Origin: Schistosoma haematobium
Lineage: Eukaryota; Platyhelminthes; Trematoda; Strigeidida; Schistosomatidae
Length of the DNA stretch: 64,000 nt
Direction: 5' to 3'
Assembly: GCF_000699445.3 (NCBI RefSeq)
Contig: NC_067197.1
Location: 2,672,152-2,736,151 of the forward strand
Shown: one piece after another, positions 21,327 through 34,700 of the stretch
Position numbering within the stretch: position 1 is the first letter of the stretch
Layout of the letters: every line of letters begins with the position of its first letter
Position numbers and translations under genes: made by a program
Notes under the pieces: generated by a model
What the model was told of the DNA's origin: nothing
What the model saw: only the letters and a program-made list of their open reading frames with translations
The model's database searches: none

Positions 21327-23882
21327 TTTAGCTGCTTGCGTAACAGCCCTGGGAAATTTATCTTGATTATCGGAAATCGTTTTCTGTAAGGCAAAGGTGG
21401 CGCAACATGGCGATGAAGTTGCCCCGAACAGATGAACTTTCATTCTATAGATCTCGGGTTCCTTTTCTAAGTCTCCACCTGGCCACCACAAATATCTAAG
21501 AACGTCTCGATCATGCGGCGGAACTATTACTTGATGGAACATGGCTTCAATGTCCGCCGTAAGACCTACTGGTCGTTGCCGGAACCTGGTGAAAACGTCT
21601 ACTAGGTTATTGACTAAATCAGGCCCAGAATAAAGGCTCTTATTTAAAGACGTTCCAGCATACTGAGCTGCACAATCGAACACTATTCTCAGCTTGTTAG
21701 GTTTCTTGGGGTGGAAGACTGGATGATGAGGAAGGTACCAAATTCGCCCATCAGACTGGTTATCGTTTACCTTTTCAGCGTAATCTCGTTCTACATACCG
21801 AGTCATGGAGTCTACATAGTCTTGGAACAACTTCTTATCCCGAATAAGTCTACCTTTCAAACAGCTAAGTCTACGTTCTGCTAATTCTCTGTTATTAGGT
21901 AACTTGTGGTTGTGCCTCCAAGGTAGAGCTATTTGATAGTGCCCGTTTAACCTTTGTACTGAATGTGATATAGCACTGAGTGCTATACGATCTTCAACAG
22001 ACATCGATATAGTACGACTAAATGGATCTTTGAGTTCAGTTGAGTACAACTGTTCGAACTTATCCTCTAATTCCTCTTTAGCTGAGAGGTGATTGAGTAC
22101 ACGATTGCTTTTACAGGGTTCCCCATAGGAACCGAACAACGTCCAACCTAATGGAGTCTTCACGGCGAATGGTTCATTCGGCTTTCCAGTTCTTACCTCT
22201 TTCATTTCGTGTACACTCGGTGCATTGCACCCGATCAACAGTTCGACATTCTCATCCTCTACTCTAGGAAAACTTATGTCTTTTAAATGCGTCCAGGATT
22301 TCATTTGAGACGTCGTTGGTACCGTCCTGCGCAACATAGGTAATCTCTGGACTGTCCATACGTTTGGAATTCTAAATGACGAAGACGAGTCTAAGGATGA
22401 AACCTCTAGTTGAACCTCTTTACACTGAATTGTGGAATGGTTATCCAACGTTTTCAACGAAATCGTCTTAGGCTCTCCTTCTAAATTCAACCTTTTAGCT
22501 AGATCTTCTGTAATAAGAGAGGCATCCGACCCACTATCTAAGAAGGCGCAAGTCTGTGCTACCTTTTCTCCACTTCTTACCAGTACAGGCACTATTGCGA
22601 ATGCTGCTTGTTTCTGTACACTCTCTACACTTTTCTCCGTACATAGCTGGGTGTTAATGTGTGCATCAATATTAGTATTCCTTGGTTCTTCCCGCAACTC
22701 ATGTAACAGGGTATGGTGTCTCCAGCCACACCCTTCGACAGCACACGACCTCGGCGATCGACAGTTTTTTGCTACGTGGTTTGCCTTCAGGCATACATTA
22801 CACAACTTGTGTCTAAGAACGAATTCCTTCCTTTCTCTAACATTCTTGTGTTTAAATTTCTGACATTGATCTAAAGAATGATTACTGGAGCACTCCAAAC
22901 AAGATGAACTGCGTAAGAGAGCATTATCATCACTAGCACTCGCATAAGATATTCTTGCTGCATTGTAATCTGTATTAATTTTCCTTTTTAAAACACCAAC
23001 ATCTTTATTGCCACTATTACTACCGTGGTTGACAAGTAAGCCGTACCTAGTATTAGCAATGTCCGACTGCTCTTTCACAAATTCACAAAGGTCCTTGAAT
23101 GAAGGTTCTCTACCTGTCTTAAGAATTCTACACGCAACTTTAACCCATTCTCTTTGCAGGTGTAAAGGGAGTTTTAAAAACATGCATTCGATAGTCTTTG
23201 TAGAATTAAGATCAGATACATAGTTCATCTGCGTGAGTGTTAGCTCACAAATATGCATCTCACGAGCCAACCTTCTTAAATTATATGGATCGGTCCCTTT
23301 AATGGCAGGGATGTTCAGCATCTTATCAATAAAAGCATGGGCTACTATATGCTTCTGACCAAATGCTTCCTCGAGAAGTTCTAGTGCTTTACGATAGCCT
23401 TCTTCTGGCTCAAGCAATGCGCAATGAACAATAGTGTTTTTAGCTTCACCATCACAGTACTGGATCAAATAGTTTAACCTAGATCGGAACCCGATGCTCT
23501 CGTCAAAACAATCTTGAAAATTCCGTATGAAGCTCCAATAGTTCATAGGGTTACCATCAAACCTTATAATCTCTTTCTTTGGTAGGTCTAAAGCTCTAGA
23601 CATCATTGTTACACAGTCTTTTCTAGGAGGAACATCAACGACAGATGTAGACTCATACGTCCTCGCCTTGTCAACCATAACTTGATCATAATGTTCTCTT
23701 CCTTTTTGGCGTAACCGTTCCAGCTCGATTTCTTTTTCTGTCTGAGCTAAACGTACTTTAGCTAATTCTAATTATAACAAGGGATCTATTCGGTAGGTAT
23801 TTCCTCCGAGCTGGTCATCACTATGGGTTTCTGAATAATGAGGAGACAATTCAGGAATATGATCAATTTTACGACTCTCCAT
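21327..23882 (-). pseudogene. BEL/Pao gag, protease and RT N-terminus
   Basis: The first ATG in frame is at 23882, 46 bases inside the 5' LTR. A TAA at 23772-23774 interrupts after about 36 codons, and the frame then runs openly from there to 21324. Gag has the RFDGNPMNYWSFIRNF block (DUF1759-like) and two Cys/His clusters (CLECSSNHSLDQC, CNVCLKANHVAKNC). The aspartic protease active site is FLDSGSDASLI. RT starts with KLRIVFDCAA and contains LTADIEAMFHQV (motif A). A downstream ATG at 23678 could restart after the first stop. Both stops are single codons in an otherwise clean frame. Confidence 0.92.
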
Positions 23883-23927
23883 AGGTACCCAATGTACGAA
23901 ACTTTGATGAGATACTGTTCGAAACTT

Positions 23928-24309
23928 TGTAGGAAGCCATTTCCCACAGATTCAACTCTAAACTAATCTCTAGACTGTTGAGTACAGAGTCTTGGTTTGG
24001 CCAAAGTCAGAACAAGTAAACTATTTGGCTATATAAACTTTATCTGTTTCTAAAACATAAATTAACATCGTTAGTGTGCAAACGAACAGTACAGTCTATT
24101 AATACAGAGAAAAACAGAGACACATAACATACCGAACAGTAGCTAGAGAATAGGAAAAATGAGTCAACAAGCAAATATTGTTTTACAATGAACATTAAAC
24201 TGTGATTGGTTAATAAAAAGATACAGTCGTACAAGGTCAAAGGGAGTTAATGTGGTGGTGGGCGTTTCCCTTTATTATTGGTGGGTTCGTTTATCGATCA
24301 CATTTTACA
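23928..24309 (-). repeat. BEL/Pao 5' LTR
   Basis: 382 bp, near-identical to 18270-18651. The sequence just inside it does not start with TGG, so I cannot identify the primer-binding site. Confidence 0.95.
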
Positions 24310-24314
24310 CAGAG

Positions 24315-26155
24315 TCTACAGCCAAAACACTGTCGAACAGACACAGAATTAACATAAGTAGAAGACGTAAATCGTTAACAGAAACTTGGATTCCAATTTA
24401 AGCTGAGGCGGATGTGGCGTTTGTATGAAATAATGATTTCTTGGTACTTGTTGACTTCTTGATTTCGAATTCTAAAAACAATACATTTGTTCATGAATAT
24501 CTAGTACTGCCTTATCCATTTACGTTACTTCTAATGTTCCTACTTTGTACTAGAATTCAAACACTTGTAATTATCACAGTTTGATCTGTCACCTTGAGTA
24601 AGTTGATCCGAATGATGACCCATTACTTGAATGATTGGTTTATTTTGATAAAAGGTGTTCGTGTGTTGATAGATCTGAACTCAGAATTTCAATATTTCTA
24701 TTCACATTCCCAATGTAATTTAACAAGCTACTGTTGTTAATCATTTGATGTACAGTATTCTACGTCCACAGTCTACTGTTATCTTTGTATTGCACTCTGT
24801 TTGTTTCAGGTTACCAACAAGTCAACATACATCATTTCTAACAGTTCACATAGACCATTTGTTTTGTGAGTAAAATGACTTCATGGAAGTGTCATTGATG
24901 TGCTGTAGTCAGTTGTTCGAAATGAAATCGGGAAACTATTGGTATACACACTGTCGAAATGTTACTGTAAATTGTATATTTGACGTCAATTGAATATATA
25001 CACTTCTTGTAATAAAAGTGCATTATCACAACAAAAAGCATGAATGATCGGTTGGAGTGCGTTATTGAATCTTTAAACAGTGAAGATAATTGTCACTTAT
25101 GTTATGATTGCTTTAAAACTCTCTTTGATGGTCTGAACTGCAAATCATCCGTCTCTTATTCAATTCATCATTTTCAAACCATTTTGTGTAGACTAAGTAT
25201 TTTACAAACTTAGCTGACTAAAATGTCCTGTAGAATATTGGGATAAAATCAGAAATATTTTACAGGACTCTGTTTCTGGTTTTTAAACTGGCAAGGGTAT
25301 TGACAAGAGGTTGAATTGATTCGGTGTTTTTAGATGTCAAGTTGTAATCGATGCAATAATTGAACGAATGAGTGTCTTCAATATGAATGATCATATCAAT
25401 ACTAATAATAACATTAACCGTAATATTTGTTGTAGTAAAAACATCAAGAAGAATGAATAAATTAGCCTGTCCAAAAGTTTGAATAAGCTTTGTTGTCTTG
25501 ACATCTTGATCGACACTACAAGATCACAACTCGACGTTTCTCCCGTGTTTCATATCTCTAAATAGTCACTCATTCACAATAACACTCAATTAGTAATGAC
25601 CATCTTGAATTATGTAACATTTCTCCGTGTGCAATTGAATGATATCGCTGAATGCCGGGCCACAAACAATCTCGTCGGAAAATAAACCAGTCAACTGATA
25701 TTTCAACGGATATTTGAGTCTGAATAGAGTAACAACAAACAAACCTAGAATAGTAGTACGAATGCAGATCCATCAATTTGATTGGTAGTTTTAACAACAA
25801 TAATTAACATACTACTGATAATAATGGAAGAATTTTATAAGCGTTTTCGAAAGATTGAATATTCATTTGTTGCCTAATAAGTACGTTTTTACTACTGTTA
25901 ATCTACGACAACGAATTTCAATATCAAACTACAATTTGGTCTACTTCAATCAACTGGTCTATCCAACGATAATCAATGATCAATGAAAAGAAAGACTTCC
26001 TAAGTAGTAAAATGTATCTATGGTCAATAGCGAATAAGAATGAGTTCATGTACTATAGCCTTGAAACTTGCGTCACAAAAGAAACAAAACTTGGCAACCA
26101 TGTGAGAGTGAGTTGATCATGGTCAGCCAATATCGACAACTGAATGTTTGTGGAT
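24315..26155. other. No gene seen
   Basis: AT-rich sequence with short frames. About 40 bases near 24520-24560 resemble the inner arm of the foldback at 17210-17260. Nothing else recognised. Confidence 0.45.
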
Positions 26156-26159
26156 GGAT

Positions 26160-26957
26160 GAAATTGGTTTTAACAATTTTGCGTTAGTTGTTTCGAGAAA
26201 CCACAATACATTTGGCAATCTTTTTCCATATTTTCTGTCCATATCAACACAAGAAAGGTCTAGTTAAGTGCCTCTTTAAAAGGACTAGAAGAATATGTAC
26301 CTCTGATATGGTGGAAAAATATGAAAAGTTACTGACTGACACTTTAATAGCAAATGGTTATCCACTCAAGTTTATGAATAGGTGCAAAAGTCAGTTAATG
26401 CCAAGACCTCTTATTTATTCAGTTCCAAAGAAAGGACGTTTATATCCATCCACCATATAGAGGTGAATCCAACAGTATAGTTTTAAGTCAAAGATTGAAA
26501 GCAGCCATCGAGAAAACGTATTATGCTGCTCAATTGGTTACGATTGAAAAGTCTAAGCCCATGACTCCGAATAGACCCAGGAAATGCGCTAATGGATTAC
26601 GTCACATCCTATTGTATTTACCAATTTACATGTTTGTGTGGACACACATAAACTAGGGAGGAGTAATCGAACAATGCAATCAAGGGATCATTGAACATGT
26701 ACCTAAATGGCTTCAAAACCAATGAATGTCAAATGGTCCGATCAATGTTGGCGGTAGAAAACCAAGTTCATCGATAGCAAAACATTTAATTGAAATAGGG
26801 TACAAAATTAACATTCATACAGCTTTTAGAACGTTGTATAGAAAGTGTCAAGGACGAATTCTTAAGTTTATTGAAGCCTTAGCTATTCGTAAATTTAAAC
26901 CCCCCTTATGTGTACAAAAACGATACGTCGTAATCTTGAATGTAACTTGGTAATCCT
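26160..26957 (+). pseudogene. Penelope-like element, 3' coding fragment
   Basis: 26239-26370 reads HKKGLVKCLFKRTRRICTSD and NGYPLKF, matching the post-palm region of PLE2 (ALVKTLFHRTERICTSD, NEYPLNF). After frameshifts, a remnant of the Cys-rich YQFTCLCGHT follows near 26615, then from 26726 SSSIAKHLIEIGYK, LKFIEALAI and CVQKRYV, the Penelope C-terminus. RT palm and most of the nuclease are gone. Closer to PLE2 than to PLE1. 5'-truncated and dead. Confidence 0.8.
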
Positions 26958-26999
26958 TAAGTCATTCTATGGCCTAGGATAACACGACAATTTCTTATT

Positions 27000-28885
27000 C
27001 TTTCTCTCCCCCCTTTGTTACTTTGTTACTTAAACTTTCATTTAATTGACCTTCATTAATTTTCATATAAAATGCTCTGATCAGTATATATGTGATCAGA
27101 TTGTTCGAAATGCATCGCAAAAATACATTGCATTTTTCAGATCAACTCCGTCTTCTCATTGTTCTATCGAAATTTATAAAAGGAACTAATTGCTTTAAAA
27201 TCTTTTTTTACTATTCATCATGAAGAACTTTAAGTCAACAACAAACTACGCACTGTCAAGCATTTGGGAACTCCGTCGTTGTCATAACACAAGTTGTAAG
27301 CACTCGATGAGAAACTGCAAAACATAATCAACTCATGTTATTCTGATACATCAATTGTTCTTGCATTAGAAGAATTTCTAAAATGGAAGAGTTTAATGGA
27401 ACCTAAGAACATTTGTAGCGTCAGTTATTATGCCAAGCCCATATACCTTCTTCTAGCTTTCGGACATCCCATTTTATTCATTCTACTCGAGCCATATTTT
27501 GACCTTGTTATTAATTCGCTTATCAATCTAGACTGTTTTTATATGAGCGTATATGTGTGTGACCTTCTTATCCCATTAATCACATGTCTGTAGCTTAATT
27601 TTGTCTGACTATAAATATTGAGTAACGCTTGACTAAAATGGAGTTGGCTTCCCAGCCGTCTTCCATACGTGTCATTTTGCTTGGCTCTGTTTCATTCACT
27701 TCATATACAAAATATATGTATTCACAAATCAATTCTTATTATTCGACTTATTTAATTCCGTTATTGGCTAACGCGATTTAGTCGACGTTTATATACGAGA
27801 AAAGGCGATAACAAACATCCATACAATTATTCGTACAATCTAAATGAAGTCAGACAAATGGGCCACTAAACATTTTCAAATGAAAATGTTTATCTGAAAC
27901 TAACCGTACACGTCATTATGATCATAAATGAACAACACATAGTTATTCATAGTGAGGGTAGGTGGGACACTTGGTAGACAGTATTTCATAAGTACTCAAT
28001 TACTAGACAATCATTACATCCATACGTCTGTTTGGACCAATAAATATGAACATTTCTACTATTAAAGAGCTGAGTTGTGGTTTGAGTAACGAAATATTTC
28101 ATTCTCCTTATGCAAAGTTGAGTGATATGCGTTTGCATCACATGAGAGGTAATAATTTGGTTAGAAGTAAGAATACACTTCACTACCTTGTACCCACCAT
28201 TAAGAAAACTGGCTTCACTGATTTCTGCCAACACACTGCAAACACCGATCATTGTCTAACCCTATCGAAATGTCTTCTCAATAATGTCAACTAATTATAT
28301 GAATTTGAAGTTGTTGAGACAGACATGGTTGGCAAGATCGTTAAGTAATCATCTATGAACGAATCCTTAAGGAGAAATTCATTTTAATTCTGTAGCAAAA
28401 TGGAAACGAATGTCAACACCGAATGACATTGCAAACTGTATTCGATCTCCTGTAAAATCTTATCGCTTCCACCTAATCACAATGTCCCATTTTAATCAAT
28501 ATTCAACACAGTGACTCATTTAGTTAACAGAATAGACACCTGTTTTATCTGTCATAGTGATTGATATAAAATGATACACAGAACGTGATGTGGATTATGT
28601 GATTAGGATGTTTATCCACAGTCTCACAGTCAATAAACATGCAACGTACTAATTAGTCAAGTCCGAATGCTTCGGAAATAATAATGATAGTTTCATTGAT
28701 TGGTGAACTGAGGAGGTAAGACAGCAGATAATTCTATAGAAACCATCACTAAACTAAATTGAAGTGAGATTGTACATGGCTACAGTTTGGATGCATTGCT
28801 CAAACAACACGTAGTACGAATTGACAGGCAAACTATTTTTGATTGCGATCATGAACCGATTGATGTTAGACTACCACCTTTTGGA
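27000..28885. other. No gene seen
   Basis: The first part is probably the 3' UTR of the preceding Penelope fragment. A TATA-like actataaatattg near 27609 followed by a promoter-like stretch could be a solo LTR, but I found no paired copy or TSD. Short ORFs lack motifs. Confidence 0.4.
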
Positions 28886-28889
28886 AACA

Positions 28890-28945
28890 TGGAAACACTG
28901 GACGGCCATTTCATCCTATTGTGGGACTCCTCAACAGTGCGCGAG
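28890..28945 (-). ncRNA. Hammerhead ribozyme, family B, decayed
   Basis: On the minus strand the GTCC stem II strand, GAAA and the GTC cleavage triplet (ggccgtccagtg) survive, but the core reads TTGAGGA instead of CTGANGA. Flank (gtgtttcca) is as in the 8608 copy. A short plus-strand ORF across it is chance. Confidence 0.65.
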
Positions 28946-29189
28946 CGGGATCGTGCATGCGCTCTCTACAACCCCTATACTAGCAAACTAGTTTTCTTCA
29001 CTTCAATTTCTCTTCAGAAAGGTAGTATTCATTGATAAGATGAAAATTTCACTCATCATTGTTCTGCGTGTGTCGGTGAATATCCGTCATATGAATGTCC
29101 TTATAATAATGATGATGATGATTCACATCGCACTAATGAAAAAATAAAGAATATAATATAATATAGCTTGATTAACCATATAGAATATT

Positions 29190-29750
29190 GATGATAAACA
29201 ACAAGAAATTACGATCAATGGTATTTCTGCAAATAAGAACTGAGGTCAACAGACAGACTACACTCTAAGATAATGTACACAATTATTGTCAATATTAATA
29301 ATTTTAGACAAAAATTTATATTTCTTATGCCAAAACGCATATTAGATTAGATGAACTCATATAGATGTGAAGATGGTATACGATATCCGGACACACTTTC
29401 TCGAATAAATCGTCAATTAGGAGCCCTCCATATGAACAGTTTTCAGACGACGGTAGAGGTACATGTCGTATTCAGGTCAAACAAATACGGTCGACTGAGG
29501 ATCATGTGTTGCTTTTAGACAATACTATCTTTGAAATCACTTCAACCATATTTTCTAATTCTCAAATAGAGTATGGAGTGAAATACAGTTTAGATGTAAA
29601 AGACGAGTGATCAAAAGGGAAAAGACGAAATACAAATAAGAGAAAACAGCGAACAATCAATGGTAACTATAATGAAACTGAAATCACGCATCACTGTCTA
29701 TTGACTAACCAATACTTAGCACTATCAATGTGCATAAGTTTGGAGAAATT
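29190..29750 (-). repeat. Repeat R2, diverged copy
   Basis: The reverse complement aligns with 43985-44230 and with 54240-54790 reversed. Shared landmarks are the gttgacctcagtt stretch, taatatgcgtttt, and a downstream region similar to 54600-54760. Diverged and without terminal repeats. Confidence 0.6.
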
Positions 29751-29759
29751 TCTTTAGAA

Positions 29760-31350
29760 GTGTTCGTCAGATTAAATTCACAATAATTCCATACGACGTC
29801 TTCATTAGTAATTACATTACAATCAAAGTCACTGTTCCCGGTGCCGTAACAACAATATTAAGAATTATTATTATTATTACTACCAATATTACTGTTGTGC
29901 TTAATGTGAATTCCAGTAAGTAGATCGTATTCTCCTGACGTCTAATTCATGTGCACCATTCGTTTGATTATTACATTGTTTACAGCTCAACACCTCACAC
30001 CAACTCACTTCTTTATCTTATCTATATGATTACCTGATTTCAAATCGGAAATGGTGTCCACTAAAATACTCTTTATTTGTTTCGAATTTCATACAACGAG
30101 TGCTGGTCAGTTCAGTTCGCTCTGAGGTCAGTTCACATAGAACGGTTTGAATTTTATAAATTGAAGCCTGTCCAACTGTGAATCTCGCCGACATAGCTCA
30201 ATACATATGATGATTGAAATACTCAGAGTAGATGAAATCTATATTTTGATACGCAGATTACAAGTCCAGTAGCTCATTTCAACTTGATTTCAGTTCAATG
30301 ATTATTTTCGTAAGTTATAATTAGCAATGCCGAGCCTTTTCACACGATTCAATTAAATTGAATTCCTTCTTTCCACCTTCTCCATCGTTGTGTTTTTCTC
30401 TTCTCTCGCGTTGAATGTTCAACATCTATTTTCCCAGTTGTCTTGTATTCAGATTTTAGAATTGTATGGTTACGGCTTAATGCCTTCAAACTGCTCTCAC
30501 TCTGGAATGAACTTGTAGTTGGTTCGATACAAAAATTAATGGAATTCACGCGCGCTAGAGTTTAACAAGTTTAATGTGACTTTTCCGGGTATGGATACGC
30601 TGCAAGTTAAATCAAACAGAAGGCGGCAGCACTTGATCTGGAAATACATGTAGTAGTTTCAAAATGTCTAGTTATATTCTCATCACACGGAAAATAAAAA
30701 TGTACACGAGGATTATATAGGAGTTGAACATAGTGGAATTATAACAAATAAGGGAGATATAGGTAATACAAGCTTTTGGTGCTGGGTGCTGTTGAACGTT
30801 TTGTCACTCGCTCGAATCAGAACAAACGAATGAGTCCAAATAATAAGATCTAACCTGAAACTCACATCATTGTCTACACTGATTCATTGCATTAAAGCAA
30901 TTACCAATATAGAATAGAGAATACATTCAGGTCGGAGATGGAATAATATATATACATAATATGAGTAAAAATTTCACACAGAATGACCGTGCTTTGAATG
31001 ATTTACTACTGTTTTTATTTATATTAGGTAGTTGTTTGTATGTTTAAATTCAGTTTAAACTTCATTTCTGATAGAATTCACTTGTTTGACATAAATAAGG
31101 TTGAATGACGATACATAACGTCCTTATTAGGTAGGCATATGTCAAGTTGTTCAGACCATACCAACATCCAATTCTGTGTTTTCGACTCTGTCTTACTATA
31201 ACGATTTTTGACGGTTTATCGAACTCCATTTCAAATTATATTGCACTTCAGTGCCTTGTGTTGTTGCAATTCACATTTTGCAACCTTGGTTGCAGACTAG
31301 TTAACTTAATCTTTTGGAGCCTTTACGGATAAATGCGTTCGAATTTGTCA
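29760..31350. other. No gene seen
   Basis: No motif or recognisable repeat. Confidence 0.45.
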
Positions 31351-31357
31351 TGCGATG

Positions 31358-31591
31358 TTCAGTGGTATAGGAGTAGGTTGGAAGAAACCTAGGGGCGGCC
31401 AGATCAAAACATGGTACAAGTTCATGAAGTCACTGACAAGTAGACTGAGTCATGTTGGTAGGTGTAGACTACCTGGTTGGGGATGATAGCAACCGATGGT
31501 TTTAGACCCTGAATGACATGGCTCAAAGTCGTTTGCAATGGCGCAGGTGCATCCACACTATGTGTTCTCTCAAATTTTAAATCCATTGATT
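31358..31591 (+). pseudogene. SR2-like RTE LINE, C-terminal end of ORF
   Basis: The frame reads GWKKPRGGQIKTWYKFMKSL and SHVGRCRLPGWG, then after a small deletion NDMAQSR and QWRRCIHT...LKF with one internal stop. This is the C-terminal tail I associate with the schistosome SR2-type endonuclease-RT protein, the same family as the LINE starting at 61737. About 150 bases of likely 3' UTR follow. Heavily 5'-truncated, as expected for target-primed insertion. Confidence 0.7.
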
Positions 31592-31759
31592 CCTCCTTGT
31601 CTCTTTTTTCTCTTCCCAAATTTATTTCACTGTATTATACTCTTTAAATAACGTTTCCAAGCCCTAATCTTCCCGATTACCGCTTATACTCTTAGTACCT
31701 CTACCACTACGGGATTTGAATCGACAACTGCATGTCAGTGCTAATGTGGTATGGCAACG

Positions 31760-34700
31760 CTAACTGATGTACGTACGTACGAAGTTCTACGTTTTTACTG
31801 AACGACTGACTGTTGTAATATGCCACAAGTATGATGAAACTGTGAATGGTAAAATGATTTAAGTGAAGAGACCAAAACGTGTACGTTACAGTTAGTGATG
31901 ATTGATAACCGTTAAAGAGATTCTGAAGGCTGATTAAGAAGTACAAGACGTACATACGTTCTCTCCACTCAAATACACAGGACATGAGAACTAATGTTCA
32001 ATGTCTACTATTTCTTTAAACCATATTTACAGCACGTTTTATCAGTTGATTGAAATGGTTTCCATACTTCAATGTGATTATTAATATTATTCGTATAAGT
32101 ATGCACAGAACGTAAAAAGGATTTTGAGCTCTTAAGAAATATACACACTAGCATCCAAAGATGGAGTTCATATACCTGTGAATTAGTGAACGTTTGATAT
32201 ACTCTGGTACAAACAGTTATGTAATAGACTGAATAAAATCATCTGGCTTAGAAAACTCTAATATGTTTTGGTGATAGATTTTATTCTTTCCTTTAGTCCA
32301 GTTTCAAGTGCTTTAAAATGTAGTTCATCTGAATTTAATCAACAGTGCCATGTCATTATGAACACTGGTACGAAGTAAAGTACTTCCGCCAATGAACTTG
32401 AAATCTCTTATCGTGTCTGTTCATGTTACAGGTGGTGTCATGGTCTTTGGTTCTTTGCCAATTATTTCCGTACTATGATGAATTGTTCCCTGTGAAGAAG
32501 ATATAACAGTATAATCGACTCTTGAAACATTGTATTGAGTTCACCCATTATAATTGCACTGAATATGTTGTAAATATTTACATTTCCTTGCTCAGCATGA
32601 TTTCTGAACTGAAGTCTTCCATCGAAAGTCCTGTTGTCTTTCATCGTTTATCTTGTCATTGTTTCGTGATCCACTGCCAGTGGATCAAAACATGTAAGCA
32701 AAAATGAGCGTTCGCCATCGAATCGATTTTTATGTATCATTGACCTTCATTTCAGTCATAAAGTTGTTAGAGTTTGCAAATAGTGTTGCACGTTATGATT
32801 TAAGGATATACGGATGCAGAGAAACATCACCTCGTAAATAAAATGAAACATTCAATATTGATCAAGGAAAAAACGTCAATTATTCAGTGTGAACCGATAA
32901 GACGATTTGTGGTTTACGACTCGAATATTTGATTTTCATCAAATTTCCTTACAAAAGCATGTGAATTCAGCTGTCCTATCAAAATGTATAAGTCGATGCA
33001 GTCAAGCTTCTGGAATCACCAACATAAATAACACTGACAGGCTTTGAGATGGCATCACAGTCATTACTCAAAAGTCTGGTAATACCTGTATTTTTAGGTG
33101 CTTCAAATTGTTGACCAAGAAGCATTAGTTGATTTCGCAATTTCGAGTAGCTTTTATTTGGCGAATAATGCCTAACGCCTATGAGATTATCTGATTTGAA
33201 TAAACCTTGCATTCGTTGTGTAGCTTATGTGTGTTTATTCATTTTATATTAGAGTTTATGTAGGTGTCATTAGTAATTATGGTACTTAACTCTTTTAAAT
33301 AATTCATCAGACGTGATGGTTTTATATGTCTTCAGTGGAGCTAATGATTTCCAGTATACAAACAAGTGAATCGGTAAAATATGTCGTCAGCAATCACGAG
33401 ACTGTTGCTCTAAAACTCGGTGTTGAGTTTAAAATGTTTGTTTATTATTAGACGTATTCAATCGGGCTGCCAGGAACACTATTTCACACTCCTATTTGTG
33501 AATTAATCGTGAACGTACATCAAACATTAACCTCCAGTTTTATCTCTGTCATGGATAGTACGCCTGAATATTATATTTTGAGTTTGGAAGTAAAGAAGGG
33601 CATAATCAGTTGGCGAATATTACAGAAAGTGTATTGTGTAATAAGACCATGATTATTTGTGCCGAAATTCAGTTTAGAAGTGAGTCTACTTTAAAACGTA
33701 ATAAGTTTGAAAACGAAGCAACTAGCTAATTACGTATGTATGGATGTTATGTAATTTAAATGCGACTAGCGTATAGTTTGGATTAGATAAGAGATCGTTT
33801 CATACTCCGGTCTAAACGGGGTATAGCGGTAGAAGAACCATGGATTTCCCTAAATCTATGCATCTCATCTGCTCACATCAGGGTTATGGCAAATAGGCAA
33901 ATGAGATCCATGCATTTGATTCTGACGGTGTTTTTTCGACAGGTCATCTAGTGTCTGTAGATATAGATGGCCCAACAAATAGGTGAATCGACCAATGTTT
34001 TGCTCTTCTCTATGCGTGTATTTATTTATTATATCTCGCTAGTCCTGAAAAACTGATTTATTACTGTTACGTTTTATTAATCGTCAGTCTGTAAATGTCA
34101 GTGACATGACGTTAACAGGAATGAAATGAATTACTGTAGTCAAAATTGAATCATTTTATTATTGCAAATCTAAGATAGAACGTGCATCAGAACTCCAATA
34201 ATCGTCTACTAGACAGGGACAATCTCCTATAGCAAAGTGTTATAACGCTATGGCATTGATATGAACCGAATACCTACTGACAATAAGATTAGTTAGACTT
34301 AATATAAATGAAGCTACTTTTCATTTAATGTTGACACTGGCTTCAACAGAAAAGTATTTGTGGCGTACATTTGCTCATTCGAATTCAACTTGTTTCCGCT
34401 CAAAGTGATAGATCCCCATAGACCATAAAAATGTGTATGCATCCAAATTAAATTTTCATGAAAAGAGTTACGCTTAGTTCTCATGACCAATTTAGTTGGT
34501 GGTTTTCACCGATATGCAATACTTAGTTTAAAAGCAAAAATGATTTCATTATAGTTTTGATAATGGATTACATAAAGAAGGAAAAAACTCTACTGCAAAT
34601 TAACAGTGGTTGAAGGGTATTTGGCATTTAGAGAAAACCGACGATTGGCAAGAACTGTGCATCATTTCGTACACAGAGATATCTGCCGCTTATCTGTTGG

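Larger units (their letters stand above)
18270..24309 (-). mobile_element. BEL/Pao LTR retrotransposon (Sinbad-like), structurally complete
   Basis: Two 382-bp LTRs in direct orientation differ at only two positions. Both begin TG and end CA in element orientation. The 5-bp target-site duplication cagag lies at 18265-18269 and 24310-24314. A polypurine tract abuts the 3' LTR. One long frame on the minus strand covers gag, protease, RT, RNase H and integrase with two in-frame stops. LTR identity of about 99.5% indicates a recent insertion. It resembles Sinbad of S. mansoni by domain type; I cannot name the exact family. Confidence 0.95.

Noticed and set aside
27060..27160. Possible hammerhead after the Penelope fragment at 26160-26957 (ctgatcag...gaaatgcat)
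   Set aside because: The stem III-like hairpin is suggestive, but the core reads CTGATCA and stem I does not pair; left unannotated.
27410..27720. Possible solo LTR with an internal TATA box
   Set aside because: No second copy, no TSD and no defined TG/CA ends were found.
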